Assembly: GCA_030830005.1 (NCBI GenBank)
Contig: JAURNV010000023.1
Location: forward strand, 1 to 39,707
Direction: 5' to 3'
Length of the DNA stretch: 39,707 nucleotides
Source: Flavobacteriaceae bacterium
Lineage (GTDB): Bacteria; Bacteroidota; Bacteroidia; Flavobacteriales; Flavobacteriaceae
Position numbers and translations under genes: made by a program. Below the pieces are notes generated by a model. That model was not told the origin of the DNA, ran no database searches, and saw nothing but the letters and a program-made list of their open reading frames with translations. Below, in pieces: positions 34,971 to 39,707 of the stretch. Numbering within the stretch: position 1 is the first letter of the stretch; each line of letters opens with the position of its first letter.

Positions 34971-36497
34971 ATGCAAAACAAAGTACTTATCCTCGATTTT
35001 GGTTCGCAATACACTCAATTGATTGCACGCCGCGTAAGAGAGCTTTCTATTTTTTGTGAAATTCATCCTTTTCATAGTGTTCCTGCTGATGTTGAAACAT
35101 ATAAGGCGGTAATCCTTTCAGGTTCTCCTTATTCTGTCCGAGCCGATGATGCGCCACATCCTAATTTGAGCGAAATTCGAAATAAAGTTCCCTTATTGGG
35201 CATCTGTTATGGGGCACAATATTTAGCACATTTTAATGGTGGTGAAGTAGCCCCCTCAAATACTCGAGAATATGGACGCGCCCGTTTAGTTCAAGTTATA
35301 CCGCATTTGTTTACTAAAAAAATACCACTTGAATCTCAAGTATGGATGAGTCATAGCGACACGATTAAAAAATTACCTCCAAATGCTACACAATTGGCTT
35401 CTACAAAAGATGTAGCTAATGCTGCATTTGTGATGGATAATGACATGACGTTTGGCATTCAGTTTCACCCTGAAGTTTATCATTCTTCTGATGGGAAACA
35501 ATTGTTGCAAAACTTTTTGGTTGATATTGCCGGTATTTCCCCTGACTGGACATCTGAAGCATTTGTAGATACTACAGTGTTAAGTTTAAAACAACAATTG
35601 AGCGATGATAAAGTAATCCTAGGTCTTAGTGGAGGCGTTGATTCTTCAGTTGCGGCAATATTGTTACACAAGGCCATTGGTAAAAACCTACATTGTATTT
35701 TTGTAAACAACGGGCTGTTGCGCAAAAATGAATTTAGCGAAGTACTTGCTCAATATCAACACTTGGGGTTAAATGTTAAAGGGGTGGATGCCTCACAAAA
35801 ATTTTTGAGTGAATTGAAAGGAGTTAGCGACCCAGAAACCAAACGTAAAATTATTGGTAGAGTTTTTGTAGAAGTTTTTGATGAGGAAGCTAACAACGTT
35901 GAAGGAGCCAAATGGCTTGCGCAAGGTACCATTTATCCTGATGTAATCGAATCGATTTCGGTTAATGGACCTTCGGCAACAATTAAGTCTCACCACAATG
36001 TAGGGGGACTTCCTGATTACATGAAATTAAAAGTGGTGGAGCCCCTAAATATGCTTTTTAAAGACGAGGTGCGTAGGGTAGGTACGAGCTTAGATATGCC
36101 GAAAGAAATTTTAGGACGACACCCATTCCCGGGTCCTGGCCTTGGCATTCGTATTCTTGGCGATATTACTGCCGAAAAAGTAGCCATGCTACAAGAAGCC
36201 GACGCAATATTTATTAAGGGATTACGTGACCACGGCTTGTACGATGATGTATGGCAAGCTGGTGTGATGTTGCTTCCTGTGCAATCGGTAGGCGTTATGG
36301 GCGATGAACGTACCTATGAAAAGTGTGTTGCCCTTCGTGCTGTAACGTCCACAGACGGAATGACGGCAGATTGGGTACATTTGCCATATGAATTTTTGCA
36401 AGAAATTTCTAACCAAATCATTAATCGTGTTCCAGGTATTAACCGTGTGGTCTATGATATCAGTTCTAAACCTCCCGCTACGATTGAGTGGGAATAA
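34971..36497 (+). CDS. guaA: GMP synthase (glutamine-hydrolysing)
   Basis: Converts XMP to GMP with glutamine and ATP. I start at ATG 34971 ([16 protein letters not shown], 508 aa). The N-terminal class I glutamine amidotransferase domain has C79 (GICYGAQ), H166 and E168 (FHPEV). The ATP pyrophosphatase domain follows with the PP-loop GLSGGVDSS (218-226), and the C-terminal dimerisation domain has [14 protein letters not shown] and ends [11 protein letters not shown]. Its 3' end overlaps the start of the LysM protein gene on the same strand. Confidence 0.98.
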   Translation: MQNKVLILDFGSQYTQLIARRVRELSIFCEIHPFHSVPADVETYKAVILSGSPYSVRADDAPHPNLSEIRNKVPLLGICYGAQYLAHFNGGEVAPSNTREYGRARLVQVIPHLFTKKIPLESQVWMSHSDTIKKLPPNATQLASTKDVANAAFVMDNDMTFGIQFHPEVYHSSDGKQLLQNFLVDIAGISPDWTSEAFVDTTVLSLKQQLSDDKVILGLSGGVDSSVAAILLHKAIGKNLHCIFVNNGLLRKNEFSEVLAQYQHLGLNVKGVDASQKFLSELKGVSDPETKRKIIGRVFVEVFDEEANNVEGAKWLAQGTIYPDVIESISVNGPSATIKSHHNVGGLPDYMKLKVVEPLNMLFKDEVRRVGTSLDMPKEILGRHPFPGPGLGIRILGDITAEKVAMLQEADAIFIKGLRDHGLYDDVWQAGVMLLPVQSVGVMGDERTYEKCVALRAVTSTDGMTADWVHLPYEFLQEISNQIINRVPGINRVVYDISSKPPATIEWE

Positions 36498-38241
36498 GTT
36501 TTTTTTCGTACTAGCCTTTATGTTGTGTGGCCTACTTGGCTATGCACAACAAGAGGAGGTTTCACATTTTGTAGTACACAAGGTTAGTAAAAGAGAAACC
36601 TTAGATGCAATTGCAGCTCGATATGATATAACCACTGAGCAAATTATTGCTTATAACCCTTTTGCTAAAAAAGGGATTCGGAAACGTGATAAACTTCAAA
36701 TTCCGAGGTTTAAAAAAACGATAAAACTTCCTGTCGCCGCAGGCACCCTAAAACATGTTGTCAAGCCTAAAGAAACGCTATGGAGAATAGCATATACTTA
36801 CAGTATTTCTATTGATTCACTTCGTTCTCTGAACCCGCATGTAAAAGACACCCTTGCAGTAGGCGAAACCCTTATTGTTCCTAAAATATCCAACCAAACA
36901 CAAGACTCACAATTTAGCTATTACACCGTTCTACCCAGAGAAGGGTTTTATCGTTTAGAGCAAAAATTTGGACTTAGTAAGGAACAATTAGAAGCCTTAA
37001 ATCCAGAACTCATTAGCGTTGGTTTACAGGCAGGAATGCTTCTTAAAATTCCAAAAATTCAAATTGACACGCTAGTAGGTAAGAACTTAGTTTATGCAAA
37101 ACCTAATTTTTGGGATAGCACATTTGTAACTCCGGTAGTTCGTGTTGCACTCATGGCGCCATTTCGCCTTCCTAGAGTTGAGTTAGATTCTGTTATGCAA
37201 ACTCAAAAAACGCTTTCTGAGCGTAATCTTACTACTGTTGCTCTCGATTTTTATGCAGGTATCCTTTATGCAGCAGACAGCCTTAACAGTGCAGGGCTTA
37301 GTGTTGAACTCACTGTATTAGACACCGAAAATCAACGTTATATTGTTGAGCAATTACTCAATCAGCATGATTTTTCGCAATTTGATGCAGTAATTGGGCC
37401 TTTTACTCCTGATAATGTTAGCAGGGTGGCACAAGCACTAACATTTTTCAATATACCTGTAATTTCTCCTTTATCTACCCGTGAGTTCAAGTCGTATAAT
37501 GCGTTATTTAATACCATACCAAGTAAGCAAACTCTTTCGAAACGCCTTTCAATTTATATTGACTCATTGGATATGGTTTCAGAAAACCCTTGTGTGTTAA
37601 TTATCGCAGACGATAAAAACCAAAATACAGCAACAAAACTCAAAGCGCAATTTCCACTATCCGAAATCATTAGTCCAGACGAGAGGTTTGGATTTGTGAA
37701 ACCTGATGTTGTAGACTCTTTGCTTACACCTACCCGTCAGAATTGGGTTTTTTTAGAAACGGAAGATTTAAACTTAGTGACAAGCATGACTTCTATGTTA
37801 AATGCGCAACAGCGAGATGACCGTCAAGTCCAACTGTTTACTCATTACCGTTCTGCTACCTATGATGACCCTAATGTATCACAGGCACACTTGGGGAACT
37901 TGCGATTTACTTACCCAAGTTATTTTCACGAAAAACAGGATAGTGTCCGTGTGAATTTTGACTTGGGGTATAAAAACCGCTTTGGTAAAGCACCAAACAG
38001 AACTGCAGTTAAAGCCTTTGATGTGATGATTGATGTAGCTTTGAGGATCGCGATAAAGCGTTCCCTATTTAGTGGTGTTTCTTTGGGCTTATTAGAGCAA
38101 CTTCAGCATAGGTTTGAATACAAAATGATTCCTTCTGGTGGTTACCAAAATACAGCAACATATACTATTCAGCACCAGGGTTTTGAATCTATTGAGGTTG
38201 AGCCACCAAGCAATCAACTCGATTCGCTATCCGTTAGGTAG
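36484..38241 (+). CDS. exported protein with three LysM domains and a periplasmic-binding fold
   Basis: About 585 aa. I choose TTG 36484 because it gives a proper signal peptide (basic NK then [16 protein letters not shown], cleavage before QQ) with a 14-base overlap with guaA; ATG 36454 and 36520 are alternatives. Three LysM-type peptidoglycan-binding modules follow at about 28-75, 87-131 and 144-189. From about 220 comes a type I periplasmic-binding (Venus flytrap) fold of the branched-chain amino acid receptor type: [31 protein letters not shown] and [10 protein letters not shown]. The combination suggests a periplasmic, wall-associated sensor or regulator rather than an ABC transporter receptor, since no permease genes are adjacent. 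Linked to guaA by context only. Confidence 0.85.
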   Translation: MSGNKFFFVLAFMLCGLLGYAQQEEVSHFVVHKVSKRETLDAIAARYDITTEQIIAYNPFAKKGIRKRDKLQIPRFKKTIKLPVAAGTLKHVVKPKETLWRIAYTYSISIDSLRSLNPHVKDTLAVGETLIVPKISNQTQDSQFSYYTVLPREGFYRLEQKFGLSKEQLEALNPELISVGLQAGMLLKIPKIQIDTLVGKNLVYAKPNFWDSTFVTPVVRVALMAPFRLPRVELDSVMQTQKTLSERNLTTVALDFYAGILYAADSLNSAGLSVELTVLDTENQRYIVEQLLNQHDFSQFDAVIGPFTPDNVSRVAQALTFFNIPVISPLSTREFKSYNALFNTIPSKQTLSKRLSIYIDSLDMVSENPCVLIIADDKNQNTATKLKAQFPLSEIISPDERFGFVKPDVVDSLLTPTRQNWVFLETEDLNLVTSMTSMLNAQQRDDRQVQLFTHYRSATYDDPNVSQAHLGNLRFTYPSYFHEKQDSVRVNFDLGYKNRFGKAPNRTAVKAFDVMIDVALRIAIKRSLFSGVSLGLLEQLQHRFEYKMIPSGGYQNTATYTIQHQGFESIEVEPPSNQLDSLSVR

Positions 38242-38252
38242 TTTATTCTTTG

Positions 38253-38260
38253 TATTTTTG
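38253..38260 (+). promoter_or_regulatory. -7 promoter element of pyrG
   Basis: TATTTTTG, exact TAnnTTTG match, 22 bases before the pyrG ATG and just after the stop of the LysM gene. Confidence 0.55.
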
Positions 38261-38273
38261 TGCCTTAAAATGA

Positions 38274-39707
<1,434 letters not shown>

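Overview
The window is chromosomal core sequence from a member of the Bacteroidota, most likely class Flavobacteriia, family Flavobacteriaceae. Evidence: an AT-rich genome, almost no Shine-Dalgarno sequences before genes, repeated TAnnTTTG promoter elements (the Bacteroidota -7 box), a DUF3467 gene behind rpoC, the rpmB-rpmG-DUF4295-ftsY block, a bacillithiol gene (bshC), and protein sequences that read as flavobacterial throughout. I see no phage, insertion sequence, CRISPR array or toxin/defence island.

Layout. (1) 1-13290: tRNA-Thr, a small membrane protein on the other strand, tuf, a terminator, tRNA-Trp, then secE-nusG-rplK-rplA-rplJ-rplL-rpoB-rpoC-DUF3467, the classic translation/transcription super-operon. 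Hairpins lie between nusG and rplK and between rplL and rpoB, and a terminator closes the block. (2) 13288-20111: prfC and a PqqB-like metallo-beta-lactamase-fold lipoprotein on the minus strand; idi, queD and an 88-aa helical protein on plus; then alkB, a two-helix potassium channel and htpG on minus, with a terminator and a palindromic repeat before the channel gene. (3) 20112-26785: a possible promoter-to-terminator small RNA, a KAS III (FabH-type) gene, a sodium:solute symporter converging on it, recR, a family 2 glycosyltransferase, a lipoyl acyltransferase (E2) and a DnaQ-type exonuclease. (4) 26782-31935: FAH-family enzyme, cinA, rpmB-rpmG-DUF4295, ftsY and an amidase lipoprotein. (5) 31939-39707: rimO, bshC, guaA, a LysM plus periplasmic-binding-fold exported protein, and pyrG, cut by the window end.

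How it fits together. Most genes are housekeeping: elongation and release factors, ribosomal proteins, RNA polymerase, Sec and SRP targeting (secE, ftsY), chaperone, isoprenoid and fatty-acid steps, GMP and CTP synthesis, DNA repair (recR, alkB) and low-molecular-weight thiol synthesis. The more notable signals are in the control regions: several -7 boxes sit 3-5 bases before start codons (recR, guaA, bshC, prfC), suggesting leaderless or nearly leaderless mRNAs, and the 20198-20365 interval looks like an independent small-RNA gene. I found no convincing undescribed multi-gene system here.
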